Source: Anaerolineaceae bacterium UBA5404
GTDB taxonomy: Bacteria; Chloroflexota; Anaerolineae; Anaerolineales; Anaerolineaceae
Reading direction: 5' to 3'
Length of the DNA: 64,000 bases
NCBI GenBank assembly: GCA_002409625.1
Contig: DHNY01000003.1
Location: 211,321-275,320, forward strand
Under the pieces are notes generated by a model. It was not told where the DNA came from and did not search any database. It worked only from the letters and a program-made list of their open reading frames with translations. Position numbers and translations under genes: made by a program. Shown here one piece after another: positions 1-8,884 of the stretch (position 1 is the stretch's first letter; every line of letters begins with the position of its first letter).

Positions 1-1710
1 AGGTGTGCCAAGCTTATGGTAGGCGGAAGGTAATGTATTAATCAGGTAATCGCCAAATTGGTTTAAAGTTTGTTCACCTTGAGGTCCGGTTTTGAGCTCT
101 TCAACCCATTCACCTGTTTTGTGGATTTCATTATCCAAGTCGTGTAGGTAATCCAGGTTGGGGTCGAGCATAAAGAGCTCACGGAGGAGTTTTTGGGCTT
201 GCTCCAGTTCAGCGTTTGCCCAGGCACGATAGACCTCCCTGATTTTTCCCAAAAGCTTGGTAAAGCCAAGTTGAATGTTGGGTGGGATTGAAAGTCCCAT
301 GGCGGTGAGTTGACTAAGCAGTTCACGGGTTTTAAGGAGGGATTCACCCAAAGCTTCATTTGGTGCCAGAACAGACCAATTTTCCAGATTGGCGTTAAGC
401 TGGGTTTGGATGATATTTAGTTGCGATAAAAGCTTGGGGCTTAGGCTGTTTTCTTGAGAAAGACGAGAGATGTTTCGCCCGAGATCTTTTTGGATGGGCA
501 CTAAGCTGTCGGGCAAAATAATGGGGCCAGGCGTTGATAAATCAAACAAATTGCGCATAGACATCAGGATGTTCTTGGCGTCTTCTGGCTTGAAATGTTT
601 TTCAAAATTGCGTTTAAATACCCAAATCGCATCAGACCACTGCTCGTTCAATGTGGTTGAAATGAGCTCGTGCAGTTCATCATGCGCATGAGCTTGCAAG
701 GCTTTGAAAAAGTAAATTGCCAGCTGCCATTTTGGATCGAGGGGCAGGTTTTCTTCCAGGATTTGACAGAGTTTATAGCCTGATTCAGCGTCATTCTTTT
801 CCAAAAAGCTTAACCAAAGCTTTCTGGCTATGGCAAGGACTTTTTCATCTTCAACTTTTACGCCTAAGCGCTCCAAAGCCTTTTTTAGATCCAAAACGGT
901 GTTTATGCTGGCGATGTCATCAGCAGATTGGAGGTATTTATCAAAGAGGAGCTGATATTCCAGTACCCGCATGGCGAGGTGGTTTTCGAGATATTCAACG
1001 CGCATTTGGAGGTGGAAAGTGTCCAGATCATTTAAGCCTTTTGCAGATAAAGGCCAGCCCAGATCTTGAATTAATTCAGGAGATATTTGAACCAGCAGTT
1101 GTCGACCTTCATCAATGAGCTGTTGAAAGTCCATTGCAGGATTTACTTTATCTGGCGCTGCTTCTGGATCAAAACGCAAACCGTTACCCCAGTCGATAAA
1201 AGACATTTTGTTTTGGGCTTCATCCCAAAAGATATGGTCCATCTTGACGTCATTCCACACAATGCCTTTGGCGTGAACCTGGCGTAAGAGCTGAAAAGCA
1301 GCCGCTAAAACCTTTAGCGTGAGCACTTGAGAGAAGGCAGATTGCCCTAGGCGCAATTGGTCCAAAAGGTGGTTAATGGACACACCAGAGACTTCCTCAC
1401 TGATGATAAACAGCCCGCTGGTGCCAGAGGTACCCTCAATGCTTTTGTCTATCAAAAGAGGGGTGTGCACGAGGATGTTATTGCGGGTGCTGTCGATGCC
1501 ATCCAAATCTGCCAGGATTTGCCCTTCGGTCTCGATTTGGTTGGCTTGGCGCATGATGGTACCGCCGGAAACATTTTGTACCGGACGTTTGAGCACAGCA
1601 CGTTGTTTGGTGGTTTCTGCTTCAACACGCCAAACTTCGCCAGCATCACCGCTGCCAATTTTTTCGATGAGAAGCCAGTTTTGGTTCTCAGCGCGGATAC
1701 TTTTTGCCAT
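1..1710 (-). CDS. Divergent protein kinase-like protein, N-terminal part (runs off window)
   Basis: An open frame of 570 codons without a stop runs from an ATG at 1710 to the left edge, so the C-terminus is missing. The N-terminus resembles a Ser/Thr protein kinase: a glycine loop IGSGDAGEV near residue 16, a VLK lysine near residue 40, a catalytic-loop equivalent WNDVKMDHI near residue 155 and a DWG in place of DFG. The HRD histidine-arginine is replaced by Trp-Asn and the Mg-binding loop Asn by His, so activity is uncertain. The rest is helical and TPR-like. I chose ATG 1710 because the kinase fold begins right after it; an in-frame ATG at 1776 would add 22 residues. It is divergent from serC. 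Function unknown; it could be a Chloroflexota-type regulatory kinase or a pseudokinase. Confidence 0.75.
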   Translation of the reverse strand, partial: MAKSIRAENQNWLLIEKIGSGDAGEVWRVEAETTKQRAVLKRPVQNVSGGTIMRQANQIETEGQILADLDGIDSTRNNILVHTPLLIDKSIEGTSGTSGLFIISEEVSGVSINHLLDQLRLGQSAFSQVLTLKVLAAAFQLLRQVHAKGIVWNDVKMDHIFWDEAQNKMSFIDWGNGLRFDPEAAPDKVNPAMDFQQLIDEGRQLLVQISPELIQDLGWPLSAKGLNDLDTFHLQMRVEYLENHLAMRVLEYQLLFDKYLQSADDIASINTVLDLKKALERLGVKVEDEKVLAIARKLWLSFLEKNDAESGYKLCQILEENLPLDPKWQLAIYFFKALQAHAHDELHELISTTLNEQWSDAIWVFKRNFEKHFKPEDAKNILMSMRNLFDLSTPGPIILPDSLVPIQKDLGRNISRLSQENSLSPKLLSQLNIIQTQLNANLENWSVLAPNEALGESLLKTRELLSQLTAMGLSIPPNIQLGFTKLLGKIREVYRAWANAELEQAQKLLRELFMLDPNLDYLHDLDNEIHKTGEWVEELKTGPQGEQTLNQFGDYLINTLPSAYHKLGTP

Positions 1711-1960
1711 GCCTTGATTATAAAGGAGCTTGCGATGTGGGTAAAATGCAAAATATCGCTTTTGATGGAGGCTCATGATCTGATCGAACTGGCACAAAAA
1801 CCACGCCAAATTCCCTCAAAAAACCTTTATTGTGGGGCAATTCACTTGACCGAAATGGCAATGAAGGCTATGATTTTAGCAGGCCGACTTACTTAGATTT
1901 AAGCAGGTTTTGTTCGTGCGCCTGAAGATAACAAGCAAACCAAAAAGGAGATTACCTAAT

Positions 1961-3049
1961 ATGAAATACGATCGAATTTATAACTTCTCAGCCGGACCCA
2001 GCATGTTGCCAGAGTCTGTTCTTGAAGAAGCCCGCGATGAGATGATGAACTATCGTGGTACAGGCGAAAGCGTCATTGAGATGAGCCACCGCAGCAAAGC
2101 CTTCCAAGCTATTCATGATGAGGCTAAAGCCGATTTGCGCGATTTGATGAATATTCCTGAGAACTATGAGGTTCTCTTCATCCAAGGTGGCGCGACCCTG
2201 CAATTCTCTATGATCCCCATGAACCTGATGAAAAACGGTGTCTTTGATTACATCGTTACTGGTAGCTGGTCAAGCAAAGCTTCCAAGGAAGCTGCCCGCT
2301 TTGGTAAAGTCAACGTGATTGCTTCAAGCAAGGACCGCAACTTTAGCTATATTCCCGATGTAACTGATCTGCCCATCAGCCCAGACGCTGACTACGTGCA
2401 CATCTGCGAAAACGAAACCATTCACGGTACCACCTACCAAACTCTGCCCAACACCAAAGGCAAAATCCTGGTTTCTGACCAAAGCTCCATGTACCTCAGC
2501 AAACCCGTCAATGTTTCTGACTACGGTTTGATTTATGGTGGCGTTCAAAAGAACGTTGGTCCTGCTGGTATGGCGATTGTGATTATCCGCAAAGACCTGA
2601 TCCGCGATGATGTGGATGCCAGTGTGCCCATTTACATGCGCTATGACACCCACGCAGATGCCGATTCCATGTACAACACTCCCAATACCTTTGCCATTTA
2701 CATGTGCGGTAAGGTCTTCAAGTATCTGAAGAGCCTGGGTGGTTTGGAAGCTGTTCACAAGAACAACGTCGAAAAGGCTCAACCTCTGTATGACTTCCTC
2801 GATCAGAGCAAGATGTTCAAGGGTACTGTGGATAAGAAAGACCGCAGCCTGATGAACGTGCCCTTCGTGACCGAAAGCCCTGAACTGGATGCAGAAGTTG
2901 TGGCTGGCACCAAAGCTGCTGGTTTTGACAACCTCAAGGGTCACCGCTCAGTTGGTGGTCTGCGCGCTTCCATCTACAATGCTATGCCCAAAGAAGGCGT
3001 TTTGGCATTGGTTGAATTCCTCAAGGACTTCGAAGCCAAACACGGCTAA
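1961..3049 (+). CDS. serC: Phosphoserine aminotransferase
   Basis: PLP-dependent class V aminotransferase that converts 3-phosphohydroxypyruvate and glutamate to phosphoserine in serine synthesis (and acts in the PLP pathway in some bacteria); cytosolic. The 362-residue product starts with the family N-terminus YNFSAGPSMLP, has the phosphate-binding stretch QGGATLQF near residue 80 and the PLP-lysine motif GGVQKNVGPAG near residue 195, and ends with the family RASIYNAM motif. Length is typical. The open frame extends upstream to 1910, but an AAGGAG 10 bases before ATG 1961 and the family alignment fix the start there. No serA or serB neighbour is visible. It is followed by a strong terminator, so it is probably transcribed alone. 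Confidence 0.95.
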   Translation: MKYDRIYNFSAGPSMLPESVLEEARDEMMNYRGTGESVIEMSHRSKAFQAIHDEAKADLRDLMNIPENYEVLFIQGGATLQFSMIPMNLMKNGVFDYIVTGSWSSKASKEAARFGKVNVIASSKDRNFSYIPDVTDLPISPDADYVHICENETIHGTTYQTLPNTKGKILVSDQSSMYLSKPVNVSDYGLIYGGVQKNVGPAGMAIVIIRKDLIRDDVDASVPIYMRYDTHADADSMYNTPNTFAIYMCGKVFKYLKSLGGLEAVHKNNVEKAQPLYDFLDQSKMFKGTVDKKDRSLMNVPFVTESPELDAEVVAGTKAAGFDNLKGHRSVGGLRASIYNAMPKEGVLALVEFLKDFEAKHG

Positions 3050-3070
3050 GATTTGTACTTTGCAACAAGA

Positions 3071-3099
3071 AGAGGCTGGCACGTGTCAGCCTCTTTTTT
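3071..3099 (+). terminator. Rho-independent terminator of serC
   Basis: Stem AGAGGCTG/CAGCCTCT around an 8-base loop followed by a run of T, 22 bases after the serC stop. Confidence 0.9.
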
Positions 3100-3145
3100 A
3101 TAAACTTATTTTTTAAAGTTTTCGATTTTTTTAATTACAAGGTTT

Positions 3146-3829
3146 TTAAGGCAAAGAATATCTGTGCTTTTGGTAGACCTCAAATGGATCCTGGTTTTCA
3201 TAAACAATCGCGTTTAATGCCTTGCCATAATCCAATAGCATGGAAACTGTTGTTGTCACTATTGTTTCAATTTCTGCTATAGTTGGCAACCCAGTCTCAA
3301 CTAAGTGCGTAGATCTGGTTTTGATCTCGCCATCCATGTAATTCAAAATCAGAAAAGCATAGAAGCTATCAAAATTTACCAGTGTTGTAAATATTGCAAC
3401 TTTGTCTCGAGATTTTTCTGGAATGTTCCAGCCCACAGGCGTGAGACTTACACTCACTAAATCATTATAGAGAAAAATGGTGCAAAAGAGATCCCCAGAA
3501 GAATAACCACCTTGGTAGTAAAGAAGGAAAGCCTCATAATCAGGGTCATATTCGTAATCTAGTTTTTCCCGATCTAAATATTGTTTAACAATGTCTTTTA
3601 GGCTTTGAATGACGGCATCAGCATCTTTAGGTTTCTCCTCAGCCGTTGATAACATGTAATAACCATCTTGACTGTGTGGTGCTGGATTTATGTTTAAAGG
3701 TAAACTTTTGCTTGGAATCGAAGCGTATTGGTTTGTTAATGGCTTTGCCGAGACGCCCGGCAAAAAACTGTGGCTTGAATGAACCAAGAGGAGCAGAAGG
3801 ACTAAAAGAATTATTTTTTGTTTTTTCAT
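3146..3829 (-). CDS. Exported YbjN-like protein
   Basis: 227 residues with an N-terminal signal peptide (KKQK followed by a Leu/Val-rich core and a likely cleavage near VSA-KP at residue 28). The mature part resembles the YbjN/type III chaperone-like fold: alternating strands, then FYAFLILNYMDGEI and RSTHLVE around residues 155-180, then a helix. No catalytic motif. It is a paralogue of the interrupted gene at 3926-4687: both share the pattern of a four-residue spaced FYAFL/YYGFL segment, a DGEI/TGDI turn, and a C-terminal DPFE/DPYE plus VY/AY box. Both lie on the same strand. This copy has no stop interruption. Function unknown; YbjN proteins are otherwise linked to stress and motility regulation in the cytosol, so an exported version may do something different. 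Confidence 0.75.
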   Translation of the reverse strand: MKKQKIILLVLLLLLVHSSHSFLPGVSAKPLTNQYASIPSKSLPLNINPAPHSQDGYYMLSTAEEKPKDADAVIQSLKDIVKQYLDREKLDYEYDPDYEAFLLYYQGGYSSGDLFCTIFLYNDLVSVSLTPVGWNIPEKSRDKVAIFTTLVNFDSFYAFLILNYMDGEIKTRSTHLVETGLPTIAEIETIVTTTVSMLLDYGKALNAIVYENQDPFEVYQKHRYSLP

Positions 3830-3925
3830 TTCTATTCTCCGAAATTAATGACTAAAGGTTTTGTAGGTTTAGAGAACCTTATTTGGTTTGGACAACCGGT
3901 GTGACACTTTTTTTAGCATGCCATG

Positions 3926-4687
3926 CTAATCTGATCCATTTAAGTAAGCTTCATAAGGATCCAAATCATTAAGAGCGATGCCTTTTAAGTTTTCACTATG
4001 TCTTTCAAGGATATACATGGCTTCGTGAAGTAATACATCGAAGTCTTCTTCTGAAGGAATGGCTTGTTCCACGACATGAGTGGTCCTTACAAAGATGTCA
4101 CCTGTTTCATAGTCCATTACCAAGAAACCATAATAGTTGTCATTGTTGGCCAATGCTGTGTAATAAGCCATTTGATCGCGGCTTGACTCAGGGACAGTGA
4201 AGTCATGCGGATATGCCGAAATCGTTACCATGTCATAGTAAAGCCTGACGAAGACATCGACGTCTTCAAAACCTTCTTCCATTGTGAAACTGAGATAAAA
4301 ACCAACGTTTTTATCGTCAAAATTAAAATTGTAACCCCAGGATTCAAGATGGTTCTCAAGGGTGTCTTTCAAGGTTCGAACACGTTCTCTCTAGCCTACC
4401 GGGTCTTCTTCCACATTTTCCAGGTAAGAAAGAGGGTCCTTGGGTGTTTCTGGCGTGGCTGGATCTTCTGTGGGTTCCACGGTTGGGTCCTCTGGAATTT
4501 CTGTTGGCTCTGGCTCACTTGGCGCCTCTGTCTGAGTCGGCTTTATGACTTCTTCGGTAGCGTCAGGCATGTCAGTTGGATCTGTCTCTAAGATTGGTTT
4601 CGTTGGGGTGGGTGCAGGCTTAATACTGCATGCTGTCATTGCGAGAATGACAAAAAACAGGAAAGTCGATTTAACTATTTTATTCAT
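3926..4687 (-). pseudogene. YbjN-like lipoprotein gene interrupted by an in-frame TAG
   Basis: One continuous frame of 254 codons from ATG 4687 to the stop at 3926, broken by TAG at 4391-4393 (codon 99). The first part has a lipoprotein signal (core FFVILAMTAC, lipobox LAMTAC with Cys20) and a Thr/Pro/Glu-rich linker. The part after the stop is the YbjN-like domain, closely parallel to the intact paralogue at 3146-3829. The frame is kept exactly, so only a nonsense codon separates export signal and domain. Possibilities are a recent nonsense mutation, an assembly error, or stop-codon readthrough. The second half has no good start with a ribosome site (first start-like codon TTG 4372), so reinitiation would give a cytosolic fragment. 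Upstream lies a 234-base AT-rich divergent gap shared with the M64 gene. Confidence 0.75.
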
Positions 4688-4921
4688 GATTTGTTCTCCG
4701 ACAATTGCATCAATTTGTAAAAAGTTGAGATTTAATTATTATAATTTTTATTTTAAATAATATAATCTTTGTACATGCTTCTGTGGCTGTTGAGCGCTAT
4801 TTTAGTGACTGTTTTGTGGAATCAGCCATAAAGTTGAGCGCATTCACAAATGTTCACCTATTTAGGGTAAACTCGGCTAAAATCCATTGGGTTATTGAAA
4901 ACATTTTCGATTGGAGATTGT

Positions 4922-6778
4922 ATGCTCAGAAACAAAATTAAAACAACGTTCACCACTATTCTTGCCTTAGTTGTTTTCCTGGCTTTAGGCTCTTTTGATG
5001 CTTCTGCGAAAGCAGTACCTGTCAATTCGAACGATAGCTGGTATTTGGTCTGTCAAGTGGAAGAAAGCGGAGAAGTGACGATCCTTTCCCAAAAAATCGT
5101 TTAAATGCAAGCACCCTTAGACTCCTTGAGTGAAACCATGCTTCAAGAACAACTTGAAACAGCGGACCGCCTTAGCACAGCTTGGACGGTGCGTTTGGTG
5201 GATCACACAGGCAAGGTTGTTTTTAGCACGGTTGAATGGTTAGCGAACGATATCCGCGCGGATGTGGCTTCTGTGATGCCGGGCGAAGAGATGAAAGGTA
5301 TCTTCTTCCAACCCAGCGAGCAGGGATTTGTGGTGCGTGTGCCTTATCTGCCAAACACACGCTTGCAATTGCGTAAAACCAATAGCGAAACTGTTTCTGA
5401 GTTTGATTTAGCGTTGGTGGGTAAAACAGTGCCTGAGATTGAAATTCCTGTGGGCTCAAAAATCAGCATGATGGGAGAAAATGGTCCGGCGAGCAACCGT
5501 GCGGATGTTTTACTCATGGGTGATGGCTTTACTCAAGCTCAGGAAGCCAGTTTTAGAAACTATGCTACCCAGCTAGAAACCGCGTTGTATCAGATTACAC
5601 CTTTGACTGAGTACGCCAATTACTTTAATACCATTCATTTGTTTACCCCATCCCAAGAAAGTGGTGCTGATCATCCCGTTTATGACCCCAGTTGTCCAGG
5701 CATTGATAACCCCAATTGTTGCCGAGATCCTCAGATGCAAAACGACGATTCGAATGGTCAGATGAGCAATACCGCTTTTCATGCCCGGTATTGCGCTTAT
5801 CACATGCACCGGGCATTGGTGGTGCACAACCAAAGTGTTTTTAATGCCGCAGCGGCTTATCCGGATTGGGACACGATTATTGTGATTGTAAATGACGGGA
5901 CCTATGGAGGAACAGGCGGTCAGGTTTCGGTTATTTCGAGGCATCCTAATGGCATGGCTTCGGTTGCTCAACATGAACTTGGTCATACTTTTGGCAAGTT
6001 GGCGGATGAGTACAGTAACCCTTATCCTGGTTTTCCGACCTGTTCAGATACTGGCGGTAACAATCCTTGTGAAGCGAATGTGACCAATGTCAATATCCGC
6101 AATAACATCAAATGGAAACACTGGATTGATGCTAGCACGTCTATTCCAACCCCACCTCAAAGTCAGGGTCCTGATTTTGTGGGTTTATTTGAAGGCGCGC
6201 GTTATTTTTCAACCGGCATGTACCGTCCAGGAAGGTTTTGTTTGATGCAAAGCATAGGTTATCCATTCTGCAAGGTTCCAAGTGAGGCATTGGTATTGCG
6301 ATTCTACCGGGGTGGTTGGGGAACACCGGCTACAGGTATCAAACAAATTGAGCCGGGAAGTGCCGTACCTGAGGAATCGGTTATTAATTTAGAGCATCCT
6401 GCCACGCAAACTTTTTCTGTGGATGTTTTACAACCGATAGGTGGGCCAGCGTCAGAAATTCAGTGGTTTGATGGCTTGTTGCCCATTCCTGGTGCGACCA
6501 GTGCGACTTTAAGCTATGAGACCAGTGCGGATCAACTTGGAAGCCATACGATTCGGGTCGTTGTCAAAGATAAGACCTGGCTTGTGCATGAGGATGTGGT
6601 TGGAAACTATTTGACCAGTCAGCATAGCTGGACCGTTAATGTCACCGGAGAAGAACCAACACCTACGCCAACCGCGACTCAAACACCCACACCTTCACCC
6701 ACACCTTCACCAACACCAACCCAAGCACCTGTTGAGAGGCATTATCTTTACATCCCAATGGTTTTCACCAAAGAATAA
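4922..6778 (+). pseudogene. Secreted M64-type zinc metallopeptidase, in-frame TAA at codon 61
   Basis: Continuous frame from ATG 4922 (GGAG five bases upstream) to 6778. It begins with a signal peptide (RNKIK, hydrophobic core, cleavage near ASAKA). TAA at 5102-5104 interrupts it and is followed directly by ATG 5105. The rest is an M64 (IgA-peptidase-like) protein: N-terminal beta domain, then LLMGDGFT, Cys-rich region, zinc motif HELGH at residues 351-355 with the downstream LADEY typical of M64, and a CLMQ segment. After an Ig-like domain comes a Thr/Pro linker of 30 or more residues and the tail YIPMVFTKE. Reinitiation at 5105 could make the catalytic domain, but without the signal peptide. 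Paralogue at 8885-10678, whose stop lies at a different codon. Likely a nonsense allele, or a recoded gene. Confidence 0.8.
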
Positions 6779-6799
6779 AGCCTTTGATTGTAGAACAAC

Positions 6800-6832
6800 A
6801 AGACCGTAGTCTCACCACTACGGTCTTTTTTA
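6800..6832 (+). terminator. Terminator between convergent M64 and ABC genes
   Basis: Stem AGACCGTAGT/ACTACGGTCT with a 6-base loop and a T run. The A-run on the other side is short, so it works mainly on the plus strand but may also serve the minus-strand ABC gene. Confidence 0.85.
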
Positions 6833-6859
6833 AAGTGTATTTTGATTAGCGAAATGCTT

Positions 6860-8725
6860 TTAACGGTAACCTTCTGCTTGCAGATTGAACAAGTGCGCGT
6901 AAGGTCCGGCATTTGCCATCAATTCTGCGTGGGTGCCCAGCTCAGAAATGCGACCGCCATCCAGGACGACGATGCGATCTGCCATGCGCACGGTTGAAAA
7001 TCGGTGGGAGATTAAAATGGCAATCTTACCTTCCATCAACTCGCCAAAATGTTCGAAGACTTCAAATTCTGCCTGAGCATCCAAAGCTGCGGTTGGTTCG
7101 TCCAGAACCATCAGTTCAGACTGACGCATAAATGCGCGTGCCAGGGCGATTTTTTGCCATTGCCCACCAGAAAGTTCCATGCCACGTTCCCATCTGCGAC
7201 CCAAACCAGTTTCATAGCCATTGGGCAAGGTTTCAATGAAGTCGGCTGCATCTGCCCGCTCGGCGGCATTCTTGATCATCTCAATGTTTTCGACTTCTTC
7301 AATTTTCCCAAAACCGATATTCTCGCGAACGCTAAATTGATAGCGTACAAAATCCTGAAAAATGACCCCGAAGCGTTCATGCAAACTGTGGAGACTATAT
7401 TCCCGTAAATCGACGCCATCCAAAAGAATTTGCCCTTCGGTGGGGTCATAAAGTCGGGTAAGCAGCTTGATGAGGGTTGTTTTACCAGCCCCATTTAAAC
7501 CGACCAGAGCGATACTTTCTTGAGGTTTGATGTGTAGGTTGATGTTTTTCAATACAACTTTTTCAGAACCGGGATAAGTAAAGGACACGTTTTTGAATTC
7601 AATGCCATGCTTAACCGGACAGGGTGCTTCGAGCCCAGGTTTAGCCAACTTTAGAACGGGTTCCTGAGCCAGGTAGCTGAGTAAGTTATCAAGATAGAGG
7701 TTGTTTTCAAACAGGCTGTTGAAGCTTTCGAGTACGGCATTAATGGAAGACTGAGATTCCCTGAAAATGGATAGGAACATGGTCATATCACCGATGGTGT
7801 TAAACCCACCCAGGGTTCTAAAAATAACCCAGGCATAACTCCCATAATAAGCCGCACTGGAAAGCATGCCCCATAGCAAGCTGGCCAGGGTGCGACTGCG
7901 GGCGATGGCGCGATCCTCTTCAAAAAACTTTGTAAAAAGGGTCTGATGCCGTTTCATGAGCGTTTTGCCCAAGCCAAAAAGCTTGACTTCTTTCACCGTT
8001 TCGTTGCTGGTGAGGAGTTGTTCGATGTAGTTTAGTAACCGTGTCTCTGGAGCACGCCGGTTGAATTTTCGAAAGACGATAGTAGCATATTGACTTTGCG
8101 AAATAAAATTTGGAATGGCTGCAAGGAGCACCAAAAGGGGTAAAAACCAGCTATAACGAACGAGCAAAATCACCACCGAAATCAGGGTTATCACCTCTTG
8201 GGTGATATCCAAAACACTGTTCACAATGGAAATAGAGGCAGTGTCAGCGATGCGCCGCGCGTTTTGGAGCGAATCATAAAATTGTGGGTCTTCAAAAAAT
8301 TGCAGATCGAGGGTTATCGCTTTGTTCATGACCAATTGGGAAACATGATTGGAGAGGCGCATGCGAAGGTTTTGGGATGAAAGGATATTGAGTTGCGAGA
8401 GAACCGCCGAGATGAGCACAATTGCGAATTCCATGATGAGGTAGGGCAATACCGCCTGGAATCCTTGCTGTAAGGGGATTTTGGCTTCCAATGAGTTGAC
8501 GATTGAGTCGATTATCAATTTTCCTACCCAGGCTTGCGAAGCCGGAATGAGTGCCATGATGGGTGTGAGGATGAAACTTAGAACCGCATTACTTTTGCCT
8601 GCTTGCCAAACCAGTTTAAAAGCTTGCGGCGTGTTTCTTAATGCGTAAAACATCGCATGAAAGCGTTCTTTGATGGTTTGATGCTCCGAGTTGGCTGGGT
8701 TTTTAAGGGATTCTGGATGGTTCAT
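6860..8725 (-). CDS. ABC exporter, fused membrane and ATPase domains
   Basis: 621-residue half-transporter. Residues about 30-350 hold a six-helix exporter membrane domain; residues 385-615 are the ATPase. Visible motifs are Walker A GLNGAGKT, Q-loop FQDF, signature LSGGQ, Walker B LMVLDEPTAALD with the catalytic Glu, and the H-loop SHR. All catalytic elements are intact, so a homodimer would have two active sites. It stands alone between two M64 genes, each separated from it by a terminator or promoter gap. Substrate unknown; export of lipid, peptide or drug are all possible. The start at ATG 8725 has an AAGGAG about 12 bases upstream, slightly far. No linked accessory protein. Confidence 0.88.
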   Translation of the reverse strand: MNHPESLKNPANSEHQTIKERFHAMFYALRNTPQAFKLVWQAGKSNAVLSFILTPIMALIPASQAWVGKLIIDSIVNSLEAKIPLQQGFQAVLPYLIMEFAIVLISAVLSQLNILSSQNLRMRLSNHVSQLVMNKAITLDLQFFEDPQFYDSLQNARRIADTASISIVNSVLDITQEVITLISVVILLVRYSWFLPLLVLLAAIPNFISQSQYATIVFRKFNRRAPETRLLNYIEQLLTSNETVKEVKLFGLGKTLMKRHQTLFTKFFEEDRAIARSRTLASLLWGMLSSAAYYGSYAWVIFRTLGGFNTIGDMTMFLSIFRESQSSINAVLESFNSLFENNLYLDNLLSYLAQEPVLKLAKPGLEAPCPVKHGIEFKNVSFTYPGSEKVVLKNINLHIKPQESIALVGLNGAGKTTLIKLLTRLYDPTEGQILLDGVDLREYSLHSLHERFGVIFQDFVRYQFSVRENIGFGKIEEVENIEMIKNAAERADAADFIETLPNGYETGLGRRWERGMELSGGQWQKIALARAFMRQSELMVLDEPTAALDAQAEFEVFEHFGELMEGKIAILISHRFSTVRMADRIVVLDGGRISELGTHAELMANAGPYAHLFNLQAEGYR

Positions 8726-8829
8726 TTGTGTGGCTGGCTCCTTGAATCACATGGTGGATGGCTTGATTTTACCGCTTTATTTTTCATAAGAGTGATTTTG
8801 AGGTCATATGCAAAAGATTAATCATTAAA

Positions 8830-8858
8830 TTGGAAACAGGAAAATTTTGTCATAAAAT
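8830..8858 (+). promoter_or_regulatory. Possible sigma-70 promoter of the second M64 gene
   Basis: TTGGAA, 17-base spacer, TAAAAT, ending 26 bases before ATG 8885. Three -35 bases match the strongest consensus; judged by eye. Confidence 0.4.
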
Positions 8859-8884
8859 GACACCTAACAGAAAGGAAAGTAATA

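Noticed and set aside
1357..1896. 179-residue plus-strand frame opposite the kinase-like gene
   Set aside because: Antisense to a frame with clear kinase motifs; no recognised features.
2324..2944. 206-residue antisense frame inside serC
   Set aside because: Antisense to a strongly conserved gene; explained by codon usage.
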